Of a stretch of DNA of 33,717 nucleotides, positions 8,082-16,263 are shown piece after piece (position 1 is the first letter of the stretch; every line of letters starts with the position of its first letter). The stretch lies in assembly GCA_964348085.1 (NCBI GenBank), contig CAYGBI010000042.1:1-33717 (forward strand), in the 5' to 3' direction. The DNA comes from VXYL01 sp964348085 (lineage in GTDB: Bacteria > Pseudomonadota > Gammaproteobacteria > Pseudomonadales > Azotimanducaceae). A program made the position numbers and the translations under genes. Below the pieces are notes generated by a model. It did no database searches and had not been told where the DNA came from. It was given only the letters and a program-made list of their open reading frames with translations.

Positions 8082-8538
8082 CGTCGCCGTGTTGGCCGGC
8101 CTGACCGGCATCGCCGGCGCGGCCATCGCATGGTTCGTGGCGACCACCGCCGACGATGTGCGCCGTAATCGACTCGAAGCCGAAACTCGCGTGTTGCGGG
8201 AGCTCTCGGGCATCGACTTGGTCACCGACGTAGAAGGAGACTTGCTGCGCTGCGAGCGAGACTTGGTCGTGTTACGCGGTAGCGGCAGAGGTTACGGCGG
8301 CGAGTTTCGACTGGCGGTGGCCGTGCAAGGCGGCGCCGTGCAAGGCGTACGAATCATCGAACACGCTGAAACGCCCGGCTTCAACGAAATCTTGAACACC
8401 GGCTCGGCGTGGCTAGAGTCGTTCCGAAACGACGAGGCGCATGCCGTCACCGGTGCGACGGTTACCTCGCAAGCGGTGATGGCGGCAGTCGAGCGAACGG
8501 TGGCCCGGCTTCATCGCGAAGGACTATGTGCGCCATGA
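8062..8538 (+). CDS. rsxG: Rnf/Rsx electron transport complex subunit G
   Basis: A single-helix periplasmic flavoprotein subunit of the Rnf/Rsx complex. From the GTG at 8062 it has 158 residues; E. coli RsxG has about 206. One membrane helix spans residues 8-27. The conserved HAETPGF segment is at 101-107, and the flavin site TGAT is at 130-133 with Thr133 as the expected FMN-phosphoester residue. An open frame extends upstream to 7978 but lies inside rsxD and reads as non-family sequence, so the GTG is preferred. It overlaps rsxD by 20 bases. No rsxE follows. Confidence 0.9.
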   Translation: MLRALRNVAVLAGLTGIAGAAIAWFVATTADDVRRNRLEAETRVLRELSGIDLVTDVEGDLLRCERDLVVLRGSGRGYGGEFRLAVAVQGGAVQGVRIIEHAETPGFNEILNTGSAWLESFRNDEAHAVTGATVTSQAVMAAVERTVARLHREGLCAP

Positions 8539-8600
8539 ACACAAGCGAGGGTAGTATTCGGTTCGATCACTCGGTGTTGGACGGTTAAGAGGTAGGAAGT

Positions 8601-9707
8601 ATGAGCACCCCGACGGCAGTGGGCTTATTTCAAAGCAACTGGTTCCTGCGCCAAGAAGAGCCACTCGTGCTCTCGGACGCCGAGCGGGCGCTTATTGTAG
8701 CGGCGCTGGGGTCGTCTCCCGAACGCTGGGGTGGAAGCCCGGACGTGGCACGCATGGCGGAACTTCTCGCCGACCACCCCGACGTGCTGTCGCGCATTGG
8801 CGCCCGCTTGGTCAAGGTGGCGATTGGCATGCGCGGCTGCGGGCCGGCGGTGAAGTTCCTGCTCGAACACGACGTGCCGCTCAAGATCGACGAGAGCGCA
8901 TACAACGTGCTGCACGAAGCGGCTTGGGCGGGCGCCGAGGATACGCTGCGGTCGGTGTTCCAGGCCGGTGCGGCGGACGCCACCGTCGTGTCCGTTCGCA
9001 AGCCCCACACCGGTTGGCCGGATAACCTCTCGTTGATGTATTGGGCGGCATGGGGCGGCTATCCGGGTGTCGCGCGGCTGTTGATCGAGTACGGCGTTGG
9101 CGTTCACCACGAGTTGGCCATCAAGGGCAACGGCGAGCGCGGCGTTACGTCGTTGCACGAAGCCGTCGCCCCGGGGCCGTGGGCACCGGACAACCCGTCG
9201 CGCACCAACGCCGGCAAGCTCGAAGTAGCCCGCATCCTGATCGACGACGGCGCCGAATACGACGTCTTCACGGCATCCGCCTTGAACGACACCGAGCGTC
9301 TGCAAGCGCTGATCGACGCCAATCCATCGGTGGCGAAAACCGCCGGCGATTACGGCATGACGCCGCTGCATTGGGCGGCGCGGGCCGGCTCCGTGGATTG
9401 CGTCGCGTCGCTTCTGACCTGCGGCGCGGATGTCAACTTTCGGAACAAGGCCGCTCGGGCGCCGCTGCAATTGGCTGCCGAGCAGGATCAGGCGGACGTT
9501 ATTCGCTTGCTTGCGGCTCAGGGCGCCGATCTCGACACCCAAGACAAGAAGGGACGAACGCCGTTGCACCGCGCCACCTACGAGGGCAAAGTGGCGGCGG
9601 CCGAGGCGCTGCTCTCAGTTGGCGCCAATTCGCAAATAGTCAACAAGCGCGGCAAAACCGCATTCGAAATTGCCCGCAAAGGAGCCAAGTACCTCAAGTC
9701 CGCGTAG
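8601..9707 (+). CDS. Ankyrin-repeat protein
   Basis: A 368-residue soluble protein with no signal peptide. Ankyrin repeats occupy most of it. The clearest are from about 250 onward: TPLHWAARAGSVDCVASLL, APLQLAAEQDQADVIRLLA and TPLHRATYEGKVAAAEALL. Degenerate repeats come earlier (NVLHEAAWAGAEDTL, LSLMYWAAWGGYPGVARLL, TSLHEAV). Ankyrin repeats mediate protein-protein contacts; partner and function cannot be inferred. The ATG at 8601 follows an AGGTAGGAAGT ribosome-binding sequence. It stands 52 bases before the PhyH-type gene and on the same strand, so co-transcription is plausible. No catalytic domain is visible. Confidence 0.85.
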   Translation: MSTPTAVGLFQSNWFLRQEEPLVLSDAERALIVAALGSSPERWGGSPDVARMAELLADHPDVLSRIGARLVKVAIGMRGCGPAVKFLLEHDVPLKIDESAYNVLHEAAWAGAEDTLRSVFQAGAADATVVSVRKPHTGWPDNLSLMYWAAWGGYPGVARLLIEYGVGVHHELAIKGNGERGVTSLHEAVAPGPWAPDNPSRTNAGKLEVARILIDDGAEYDVFTASALNDTERLQALIDANPSVAKTAGDYGMTPLHWAARAGSVDCVASLLTCGADVNFRNKAARAPLQLAAEQDQADVIRLLAAQGADLDTQDKKGRTPLHRATYEGKVAAAEALLSVGANSQIVNKRGKTAFEIARKGAKYLKSA

Positions 9708-9759
9708 CGAATACGCCGGAGGCATGACTTTTGGGGTTCAAATTGAGGAGGAGGACTAC

Positions 9760-10851
9760 ATGCCCACTGCATTGACCTTGGAACAGAAACAGACGCTCTA
9801 TCGGGACGGCTATATCGTCGTTAAGAACGCGGTTTCCGACGAGCTCGTAGATGCGGCGTTAAAGCGTCTCGCCAATCCCAGAGAAGGCGAATACGTCGGC
9901 AGTACGAAGGAGATGACGGATCTGGTGAACGCTTCTTCGGTAACGCCGGTCTTGCACGATGCGATGGGGCAGTTCGATCCGCCCATCGTTTGCCAAGTGG
10001 GCGTCAACAGAGTTCGAGAACCGAGCAATCGTTTCAACAATCTCGGCTACAGAGAGAAGGACCAACCGTATTTCGCGGCGGAATCGCACATGGACGGCCT
10101 TTGTACCATCGGCGTCCCGCAAGAGCGGCAAGAAGGCACGCCCGAGGAAATCTACAAACGCTACATCGCGTCGGGCCCGAAGGGCGACCTAGGCCGCAGC
10201 GCGGATGTGATGGGCCACAATTCGGTGCCGTTGTTCGAGGATCCGGAAATGACCCTCGGCATGGGCAGTTTCACCGCCTTCGTATTCGTCTGCTTGAACG
10301 ACCAAACCCGCGAAGGCTGCGGCCAGACCGCCCTGTTGCGCGGTGCCCATCACGTAACCGAAAAGTTCTTCCGCTGGCAGCGCGCGACCAACGGCTGCAT
10401 CGGCCCCGAAGGGCCCGGCTGGCCGCGCTTGAACTACGACGCGCCGAACGGCTGCGGGCTCGTCTACCTGCCGCAGGCCGTGCGCGATCAATTCATCGAC
10501 GATACGTCCGAAAGCACGCCCGACGGCGTGCGCTGGCCGCGACCGACGCAGATCCTTATGGAGCCGGGCGACGCCTGCATTACGGTGTTCCACATACCGC
10601 ACTCCGGCACGCGCAATGAGTACGGCACGGAATCGCGCAAGAACATCATCTTTCGCATTCGCAACAAGAAGCGACAGCCGAATAAGATGGTGAACGGCGT
10701 CAGCGACCATCCCGACCGCGGCCAGCGCGGCGAGTGGCTGGAATACGAACCCGGCAACGATCCATGGGAACGCTCGAAAGACGCCCTGTGCAACCAGTGG
10801 GACGAATGGGAAGGCTTGCAGGACGTCGTGGCAAGCGAACAGGGGGCTTAA
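9760..10851 (+). CDS. Phytanoyl-CoA dioxygenase (PhyH) family protein
   Basis: A 363-residue protein of the Fe(II)/2-oxoglutarate oxygenase superfamily. The facial triad is visible as His110-x-Asp112 (ESHMDGLCT) and a distal His in FHIPHSGTRNEYGT (His281). Downstream Arg residues (RKNIIFRIR) are suited to 2-oxoglutarate binding. These enzymes hydroxylate small organic or CoA-linked substrates; the substrate here is unknown. The ATG at 9760 is preceded by an exceptionally clear GAGGAGGAGGA ribosome-binding site, which decides the start against the longer open frame from 9670. Together with the reductase and CoA-transferase it suggests a catabolic or modification pathway. Confidence 0.88.
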   Translation: MPTALTLEQKQTLYRDGYIVVKNAVSDELVDAALKRLANPREGEYVGSTKEMTDLVNASSVTPVLHDAMGQFDPPIVCQVGVNRVREPSNRFNNLGYREKDQPYFAAESHMDGLCTIGVPQERQEGTPEEIYKRYIASGPKGDLGRSADVMGHNSVPLFEDPEMTLGMGSFTAFVFVCLNDQTREGCGQTALLRGAHHVTEKFFRWQRATNGCIGPEGPGWPRLNYDAPNGCGLVYLPQAVRDQFIDDTSESTPDGVRWPRPTQILMEPGDACITVFHIPHSGTRNEYGTESRKNIIFRIRNKKRQPNKMVNGVSDHPDRGQRGEWLEYEPGNDPWERSKDALCNQWDEWEGLQDVVASEQGA

Positions 10852-10947
10852 AGCCCGCGCACACGGCTAGCGGTTGGCGCGCGGCGTTGCGGGTGGCTCG
10901 CCAACGCCCTATGCTCGCTCGTTGCGCAGAAAGACAAGTGGGAAGAT

Positions 10948-12021
10948 ATGGCTCCTATTCCTAAGGAAGGCACCGTCGCCGTCACCGGCAGCGCGGGTTT
11001 CATTGGCGGCTGGGTGGTGCGTCGCCTGCTCGACAAAGGCTACCGGGTGCGTGCCTGCGTACGCGACGCGAACGACCCGGAGCGCACCGACTTCCTCAAA
11101 AACATGCCGGGGTATGCATCCGGCCGTTTGACGGTGCATTCGGCGAACTTGGACGACCCGGGCTGCTTCGACGACATTTTTCAAGGCTGCCACGGAGTTT
11201 GCCACGTCTCCCACGTCAGCAACTACAGCGACCAAGACTACGTGAAGATGGTGTGCGACCACATGATCGCAAGCGTCAACAAGTCCGGCTCCGTCACCCG
11301 CGTGGTCGTCACCTCAAGCATCGCCGCGGTCATGTCCGAAAGCGACATGCAGGAATACGTGCGCCGACCCGTGTTCTACGAAGACCGCTACCCGGACGAG
11401 CAAAACCCTCGCCGCACCCCCGACCGCCAAGGCTATTCCATGGGCAAGGTGCTCGCACAGCGCGCCTTCTCCGACGCCGCGGAGGCGAGCGGGGAGTGGG
11501 ACGCCGTCACTTGCTGCCCGGCGGACAACGTAGGCCCCATCCAATCCCCGCATCAGAAGAATATGGGGCCGTGGCAGCACAACATCGAGATGATGCTGCT
11601 CGGCAAGTACTTCCAAAACGGCGCCTACCGCCCGTGGATGACGGTGGACGTGCGCGACGACGCCGACTGCCACGTCGGCCTGTTGGAGAGCATCCACATC
11701 AAAAACGGCGAGCGCTACATCGCTTGGTCCACGGACGCCCGCAACGTCGAGGACATCTGCGCCGACATCAATCGCCTGCTGCCCGAACTCGGCCACGACA
11801 CGCCACCGGTCACCGACAACTTCCCGGACCACATCAAAGCACGAGAGACGAAGTACCGAGGCATCTGGGCCGGATGCGAATTGCGCAATGACCGCATCCG
11901 AGCGGTAACCGGCGTCGAGTTTCGGCCGCTGGACGTGTCGATACGCGACTGTGTGGAATCGTTGCTCAGCGTGGCGAAGGTACAGCCGCAGTTGCGCGAC
12001 GGGTTTTCACTTCCGAGCTGA
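10948..12021 (+). CDS. NAD(P)-dependent epimerase/reductase, extended SDR
   Basis: A 357-residue extended short-chain dehydrogenase. The Rossmann fold starts with TGSAGFIG (residues 13-20). The catalytic set is TSS (about 122-124) and Tyr163-x3-Lys167 (YSMGK). The overall arrangement resembles dihydroflavonol-4-reductase-like and 3-beta-hydroxysteroid-dehydrogenase-like reductases that act on ketones or aldehydes. The substrate loop (CCPADNVGPIQSPHQKN) is not one I can assign. The ATG at 10948 follows GTGGGAAG. The gene is 96 bases after the dioxygenase and 52 bases before the CoA-transferase, all on plus. Confidence 0.88.
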   Translation: MAPIPKEGTVAVTGSAGFIGGWVVRRLLDKGYRVRACVRDANDPERTDFLKNMPGYASGRLTVHSANLDDPGCFDDIFQGCHGVCHVSHVSNYSDQDYVKMVCDHMIASVNKSGSVTRVVVTSSIAAVMSESDMQEYVRRPVFYEDRYPDEQNPRRTPDRQGYSMGKVLAQRAFSDAAEASGEWDAVTCCPADNVGPIQSPHQKNMGPWQHNIEMMLLGKYFQNGAYRPWMTVDVRDDADCHVGLLESIHIKNGERYIAWSTDARNVEDICADINRLLPELGHDTPPVTDNFPDHIKARETKYRGIWAGCELRNDRIRAVTGVEFRPLDVSIRDCVESLLSVAKVQPQLRDGFSLPS

Positions 12022-12073
12022 CTCCCGGGACAACCAAACCGCGCAAGTAAACGCGAACGCCGGAGGCTGCCAC

Positions 12074-13252
12074 ATGAACGGACCGCTCGCCGGTCTCACC
12101 GTCCTTGACCTGACCATCGCCCGCGCCGGACCGACGGCGGTTCGGCTGCTGGCGGACTGGGGCGCCGACGTCGTGAAGATCGAGCCGCCGACCAGCGGCC
12201 GCGACATCACCGGTGCGCGTCGCGGGCCGGATGAACAGAACCTGCACCGCAACAAGCGCAGCCTGTGCATCGACTTGAAGAACCCCGACGGCCACGCGCT
12301 ATTTCTGCGCCTGGCGGCACGGGCGGACATCATCGTCGAGAACTTCCGCGCCGAAGTAAAACACCGACTGAAAGTCGATTACGAGACCGTCAAGACGGTC
12401 AACGAATCGATCATCTATGCCAGCATCTCCGGGTTCGGTCAGCAAGGCCCGTACAGCGCTCGGCCCGGCGTCGATCAGATCGTGCAAGGCATGAGCGGCC
12501 TGATGTCCATTACCGGCGCACCGGGGCAGGGGCCGATGCGCGTGGGCATCGCCATCAGCGATACCGCCGCCGGAATGTTCCTGGGCCAAGGCATTTTGCT
12601 CGCGCTATTGCATCGAGAACGAACCGGAGAAGGTCAGTGGGTGCATACCTCACTGCTCGAGGCGATGCTGAACAAGCTCGACTTTCAAGGCGCTCGCTAC
12701 ACCATGCTCGGCGATGTGCCGGATCAGCAGGGCAACGATCATCCCACCGCCACGCCGATGGGCACCTTCCGCTGCAAGGACGGCTACGTCAACATCGCGG
12801 CGGCGAGTGATCGCATGTGGCAGCGCTTTTGCGAAGCGCTCGGTGCGCACGCGTTGCGGACCGACAGTCGTTACGACTCGTTCGTGAAACGCCGAGGCCG
12901 GAAGGATGCGCTGAACGCCGAGATCGAGAACGTCGTCCGCGACTTGCCGCAGTCGGAGGTGGTGGAGAAGCTGAACGCCAACGGCGTGCCGTGCGGACCG
13001 GTCAACGACGTGCAGGGCGGCTTCGACAATCCACAGGCCAAGTTCCTCGGCATGGCAAAACCGGCGTCGCACCCAGCGCTTGGCGACCTCGACTTGTTGC
13101 GCTCGCCGATCAACCTATCGCGGTTCCCGCACCCGAAGCGATTCGACGGTGCCGCGCCGGACGCCGGCCAAGACAGCGACGCGGTGTTGACCGAATACGG
13201 GTTAACGACCGCCGAAGTCGGGCGGCTGCGAGCGAGCGGCGCCGTCGTTTAA
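12074..13252 (+). CDS. CaiB/BaiF (family III) CoA-transferase
   Basis: A 392-residue enzyme that moves CoA between carboxylic acids. The N-terminal signature LTVLDLTIARAGP...LADWGADVVKIEPP is typical. Other family blocks are NKRSLCIDLKNPDG, ADIIVENFR and SISGFGQQGPYSARPG. Asp163 in ISDTAAGM matches the catalytic Asp nucleophile of formyl-CoA transferase, and GTFRCKDGYVNIA and GVPCGPVND occur at the expected places. I chose the ATG at 12074, behind a CGGAGG ribosome-binding site, over the longer frame from 11951, which overlaps the preceding gene. It converges with the selenoprotein gene. Confidence 0.93.
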   Translation: MNGPLAGLTVLDLTIARAGPTAVRLLADWGADVVKIEPPTSGRDITGARRGPDEQNLHRNKRSLCIDLKNPDGHALFLRLAARADIIVENFRAEVKHRLKVDYETVKTVNESIIYASISGFGQQGPYSARPGVDQIVQGMSGLMSITGAPGQGPMRVGIAISDTAAGMFLGQGILLALLHRERTGEGQWVHTSLLEAMLNKLDFQGARYTMLGDVPDQQGNDHPTATPMGTFRCKDGYVNIAAASDRMWQRFCEALGAHALRTDSRYDSFVKRRGRKDALNAEIENVVRDLPQSEVVEKLNANGVPCGPVNDVQGGFDNPQAKFLGMAKPASHPALGDLDLLRSPINLSRFPHPKRFDGAAPDAGQDSDAVLTEYGLTTAEVGRLRASGAVV

Positions 13253-13275
13253 CGGGCCGCCCTTTCTCTAGCTAT

Positions 13276-13324
13276 CCTCTCGCGCCCTTAGTGGCGCGCT
13301 ATCGGTGGCGACTTGCCACGCTGC
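13276..13324. terminator. Convergent intergenic hairpins, possible bidirectional terminator
   Basis: Between two convergent genes two hairpins lie close together: CGCGCC-CTTAGT-GGCGCG (13281-13298) and GTGGC-GACTT-GCCAC (13305-13319). Neither is followed by a T run on either strand, so rho-independent termination is only a possibility suggested by the location. Confidence 0.35.
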
Positions 13325-13329
13325 TGTCG

Positions 13330-13848
13330 TTAGCGTGTTAGCGCCTTAACCACCTCATCAACGCAGGCATCCGCCTTCGCCCGCATCTCGTCATCCGTGG
13401 CGTCTTGAATCGGGTGCGGAACGAATACGCACTTGGCGTCGTTCATCCCGAGCGCGTTCGCTTGTACCGCCGCCGCATCTTCGAACTCCGAGGACGCGAT
13501 GCTCACCGAGGGCATGCCCTGAATCTCGAACCATACCGTGTCATGCAAACTGCACGTGGTACAGGAGCCTCAGTCGGCGAGCGCCTCGATTAGAAAGTCG
13601 TTGCTGTCCCGTATGTCGCGGCGCAACGCGGCGGGCGCCGGCTTGGTGAACGTCGGCTTGGCGTAGCGGTTCAGCGTGACGCCGGGCAGGCGTTCGGCCA
13701 AGCGCTCCTCAAGCCGATCCAAGAGCACGTTGCCGCGCGGCTTTGCGATGTCCAGCAGGGCGACATTGCCGCGTATCGCCTCTGGCCTAGGGGTGAGCGA
13801 ACGCGCGACGGGCACGCGTTCGTCGGTGGGGTCGAGAATGGTAGTCAT
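13330..13848 (-). CDS. UGSC-motif selenoprotein with in-frame UGA (Sec93)
   Basis: Read through the TGA at 13570-13572, this is one gene of 172 residues with Sec at position 93. The residues around it are AD-U-GSCTTCSLHD, the U-G-S-C redox motif of a selenoprotein family that I recall from marine metagenome surveys. Standard gene calling would split it into a 92-residue protein ending ...LIEALAD and a 72-residue piece with no real start. Both halves are in the same frame and both look like coding sequence. The ATG at 13848 follows GAGGTAAG. The gene is 16 bases after the thioredoxin-like gene on the same strand. The likely function is a selenol-dependent redox reaction; the substrate is unknown. 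Sec insertion needs SelA-D, which are not in this window. Confidence 0.88.
13534..13561 (-). promoter_or_regulatory. Candidate bacterial SECIS hairpin
   Basis: Immediately downstream of the UGA, the mRNA can fold as TACC (nt 9-12 after UGA) with GGTA (33-36). Inside this, TGCA (16-19) pairs with TGCA (23-26) around a three-base apical loop GTT (20-22), with possible GTG/CAC pairing between the two stems. The loop starts with G, 19 bases after the UGA. As I recall the bacterial SECIS rule (small loop, G in its first two positions, loop 16-37 bases from UGA), this fits. No folding program was run. Confidence 0.6.
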
Positions 13849-13864
13849 GGGTCTTACCTCAGAT

Positions 13865-15424
13865 TTAGGTCTCGATTTTGCGCGAGACGGGGACGGAACC
13901 GATTTCGCCGCCCGCCCAGCCGTGGAAAATACCAGAGAACTTGCCGGCTTCGGCGCCGGCGACGACGATGTGGATGTTGTCCTTGGACGCGAACTTGGGT
14001 ATCCGCCGTTCGCGCTTCTCCGCCGGCATGGCCGCGACGCGCTCGCGCGAGATGCCGCCGCCCACATCGTCGTCGGCGGCCAACTCGGTCAAGGGCCGCG
14101 CAGTCACCCGCTGCACATGTTCGCGGATGTCGTCCTTGCTGAACTCGTCCCGCCAGAGCGTGTCCACATGCTCCGGCGACACCACCAACAGCGCATCGCT
14201 CCCGTTGTGCGCACGCACATGATGCGCCGCCTCCAAGGAAAGGGCGAAGCTGCCGGCGAGCTGTTTGGCGGAACGGGAGGACTGATCCACGCATAGCGCT
14301 GGCCCGCTGGACATGGCGAACGCCGTCACCACGGAATCTTCTGGGTCGAAGCCGCGTTCGACATGCAGGGGCGGCCAAGGGCTGCGCTCCTCCCATTCGG
14401 GGAAGCACATGGTGAACTTCATGGGGTTGCCGAGCGTCGAGCGTTCAGTGCCGCCGGGCTTGGCGCCGCCGATGTTGCGCACCGCGAGCCGCAGGGCACG
14501 GCCAATGGCCGCGTTGGCGCGGGTACCTTGGCCGAGCACGCCCAAGCGCATGTTCATACCGATGCGCTCCCGGATCGGCCCATTCACCACCAGCACCGGC
14601 GCCGCGCCCATGGTGGTGGCGTTCACGCCATGAATGTTGAACGCCTTGTTGGCGACCGCTTCGATGGCGGCGATCACCACCGGCATATATTCCGGTTTGC
14701 AGCCGGCCAGAACGGCGTTGACGGCGATTTTCTCCACGGTCGCCGGCGCGTAATTGGGCGCGATTTCGGCCACTACCTCTTGGCTGCCCCGACGAGTACC
14801 CGAGAGCATGTGCAACACTCGCTCCGGCGTCGGCGGCACCACCGGCAAACCGTCGGTGAAGCCTTGATCGAACATGAACTCGTGAACATCGTCCGCCGGC
14901 GCGATTTCGATTCGACGGGCGCGCAACGGGCTGTTCTCGGATTCCGCCCGCAGCCGTTCTTGGATTAGCGGGTCTTGCGTCAACGAGCCACAACCGGGGC
15001 GCCACTTCGGCAGCGCATCCCAATCCACCTTCGCATTCGGCACATGGGTGTCGAAGAACGCACGCCACTCGGCTCGATCAAAGCCCACCAAACGGTCCAC
15101 CTCGTTGCCTTCGCCGTCGGCGATCAGCAGCAGCGGCACGGTCTCCACGTCGTAGGCGAAAGAGACCTTGAGGATGGAATCGTCCAACAACGGCAGCGTG
15201 AGGCCGTGACGGTCGAGCAGAATGCGGTTGCCCTCCGTCGTTTGGCCGGGGGCCAGCACCGCCACATCGCCACTCTCGTGCGCCGCCTGCAAGAGCGGCA
15301 TGACGAGATTGCAGGTGGGACAGTCTTCCTTGACGAAGCAAAGCAGTTTCGTCGCCCCGTCGGGGAACGAGTAGTCCACGCCGGCCATGTCGGCGAGGGA
15401 AAAGGCCGGAAGCGCATCCGTCAT
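13865..15424 (-). CDS. Thioredoxin-like protein with UGSC-associated C-terminal region
   Basis: A 519-residue protein. The N terminus (about residues 1-130) is thioredoxin-like, with a CPTC redox motif at Cys35/Cys38 (VKEDCPTCNLV) and a cis-Pro-type ETVPLLLI segment. A large second region (about 180-519) is rich in conserved-looking blocks: FTDGLPVVPPTPERV, GVNATTMGAAPVLVVNGP, GPALCVDQSSRSAKQL and NIHIVVAGAEAGKFSGIFHG. I do not know a function for this region. The ATG at 15424 follows AAGGAGA. It lies directly upstream of the UGSC selenoprotein gene (16-base gap), so the thioredoxin domain may reduce the selenoprotein. A longer frame to 15568 lacks support. Confidence 0.8.
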   Translation of the reverse strand: MTDALPAFSLADMAGVDYSFPDGATKLLCFVKEDCPTCNLVMPLLQAAHESGDVAVLAPGQTTEGNRILLDRHGLTLPLLDDSILKVSFAYDVETVPLLLIADGEGNEVDRLVGFDRAEWRAFFDTHVPNAKVDWDALPKWRPGCGSLTQDPLIQERLRAESENSPLRARRIEIAPADDVHEFMFDQGFTDGLPVVPPTPERVLHMLSGTRRGSQEVVAEIAPNYAPATVEKIAVNAVLAGCKPEYMPVVIAAIEAVANKAFNIHGVNATTMGAAPVLVVNGPIRERIGMNMRLGVLGQGTRANAAIGRALRLAVRNIGGAKPGGTERSTLGNPMKFTMCFPEWEERSPWPPLHVERGFDPEDSVVTAFAMSSGPALCVDQSSRSAKQLAGSFALSLEAAHHVRAHNGSDALLVVSPEHVDTLWRDEFSKDDIREHVQRVTARPLTELAADDDVGGGISRERVAAMPAEKRERRIPKFASKDNIHIVVAGAEAGKFSGIFHGWAGGEIGSVPVSRKIET

Positions 15425-15452
15425 CGCGTCTCCTTGCTGTGGCGCGAGGTCG

Positions 15453-16145
15453 CTAGTGTATTTCGGCGGCGTTGCCTTGTGCCTGGCGCAGCTTTTCGAT
15501 GTTGAAGCCCGGCTGTTGCGCCGCACGGATAATGACGCCCTCGCGCCGGGCGATCGCGGCGGCGGCATCCATCACCTTGTCCGCCACATCGTGCGGAATG
15601 ACCACCGCGCCGTGCTGGTCCGCATGGACGAGATCGCCGTCGCTGACGGTCATACCGCAAACGCTGACGACGCCGCCGAAGGAAACGACATGGACGAAGG
15701 CGTGGGAGGGACCGACGCGATCCGCCATCATTTGGAAGCCTTGGGCAACATCCGGCAGGTCGCGCACGCTCCCGTCCGTGATCACGCCCGAACACCCCAA
15801 ACCCTTGTGAATGTTGCTGTTGACCTCGCCCCAGAACGAGCCGTAGCCACGCGACTCGCCATCCAAGTCTTGGATGATCGAGATGGACGGCTTCGGGCCG
15901 CCATTGTCGATGTAGTCGTAGTAGTCGCCCGGTTGATTGCGTCGGTCGGGCGGGTGCTGAGCACGTATGGTGGCGGTGCGGGCGTACCCCACCATTACGC
16001 CGAGTTCCGGCCGCGTACAAACCAACGGTTCCACCGTATAGCCGTAGCCGCGACGGTTTGGCGCGACCGACTCCAAGGCGTTGCAGACGGTGGGCGTGTC
16101 GATGGTGGCGAGCTGTTCGAGCAGCTCCGCTGGATGGTCGGACAT
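15453..16145 (-). CDS. RraA/HMG-aldolase family protein
   Basis: A 230-residue protein of the RraA family, which includes class II aldolases and decarboxylases of 4-hydroxy-4-methyl-2-oxoglutarate type and RNase E regulators. The signature GCSGVITDGSVRDLPDV, with Arg128 and Asp129, matches the substrate- and metal-binding site, and VHADQHGAVVIP is the conserved C-terminal block. The length and metabolic neighbours favour an aldolase or lyase over an RNase regulator. The ATG at 16145 follows AAGGGAT. It is the first gene of the minus-strand group RraA - thioredoxin-like - selenoprotein, 28 bases ahead of the next gene, and diverges from the amidohydrolase. Confidence 0.88.
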   Translation of the reverse strand: MSDHPAELLEQLATIDTPTVCNALESVAPNRRGYGYTVEPLVCTRPELGVMVGYARTATIRAQHPPDRRNQPGDYYDYIDNGGPKPSISIIQDLDGESRGYGSFWGEVNSNIHKGLGCSGVITDGSVRDLPDVAQGFQMMADRVGPSHAFVHVVSFGGVVSVCGMTVSDGDLVHADQHGAVVIPHDVADKVMDAAAAIARREGVIIRAAQQPGFNIEKLRQAQGNAAEIH

Positions 16146-16263
16146 GGCGGATCGATCCCTTGCTTGGTGTTAGCGAACAGGGTCAAGTGTAAACCGTAGC
16201 CGCGGCGTTGGGACGCCACACGAGTGCTATTCTTGAGGCTCCGCAACTGAGTGGAAAACGGTC

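Noticed and set aside
6684..8225. A 513-residue minus-strand open frame rich in GVPNTP/GCPEHA-like units
   Set aside because: It is the reverse reading of the GGGACACCCAC array plus rsxD; the coding signal and family matches are on the plus strand.
8625..9569. A 314-residue minus-strand frame opposite the ankyrin gene
   Set aside because: It is the antisense shadow of the ankyrin repeats.
13330..13548. Selenoprotein halves as a nonsense-mutated pseudogene
   Set aside because: The UGA falls exactly at the U of a UGSC motif, both halves are in phase and undamaged, and a SECIS-like hairpin follows. Random decay would not place it there.
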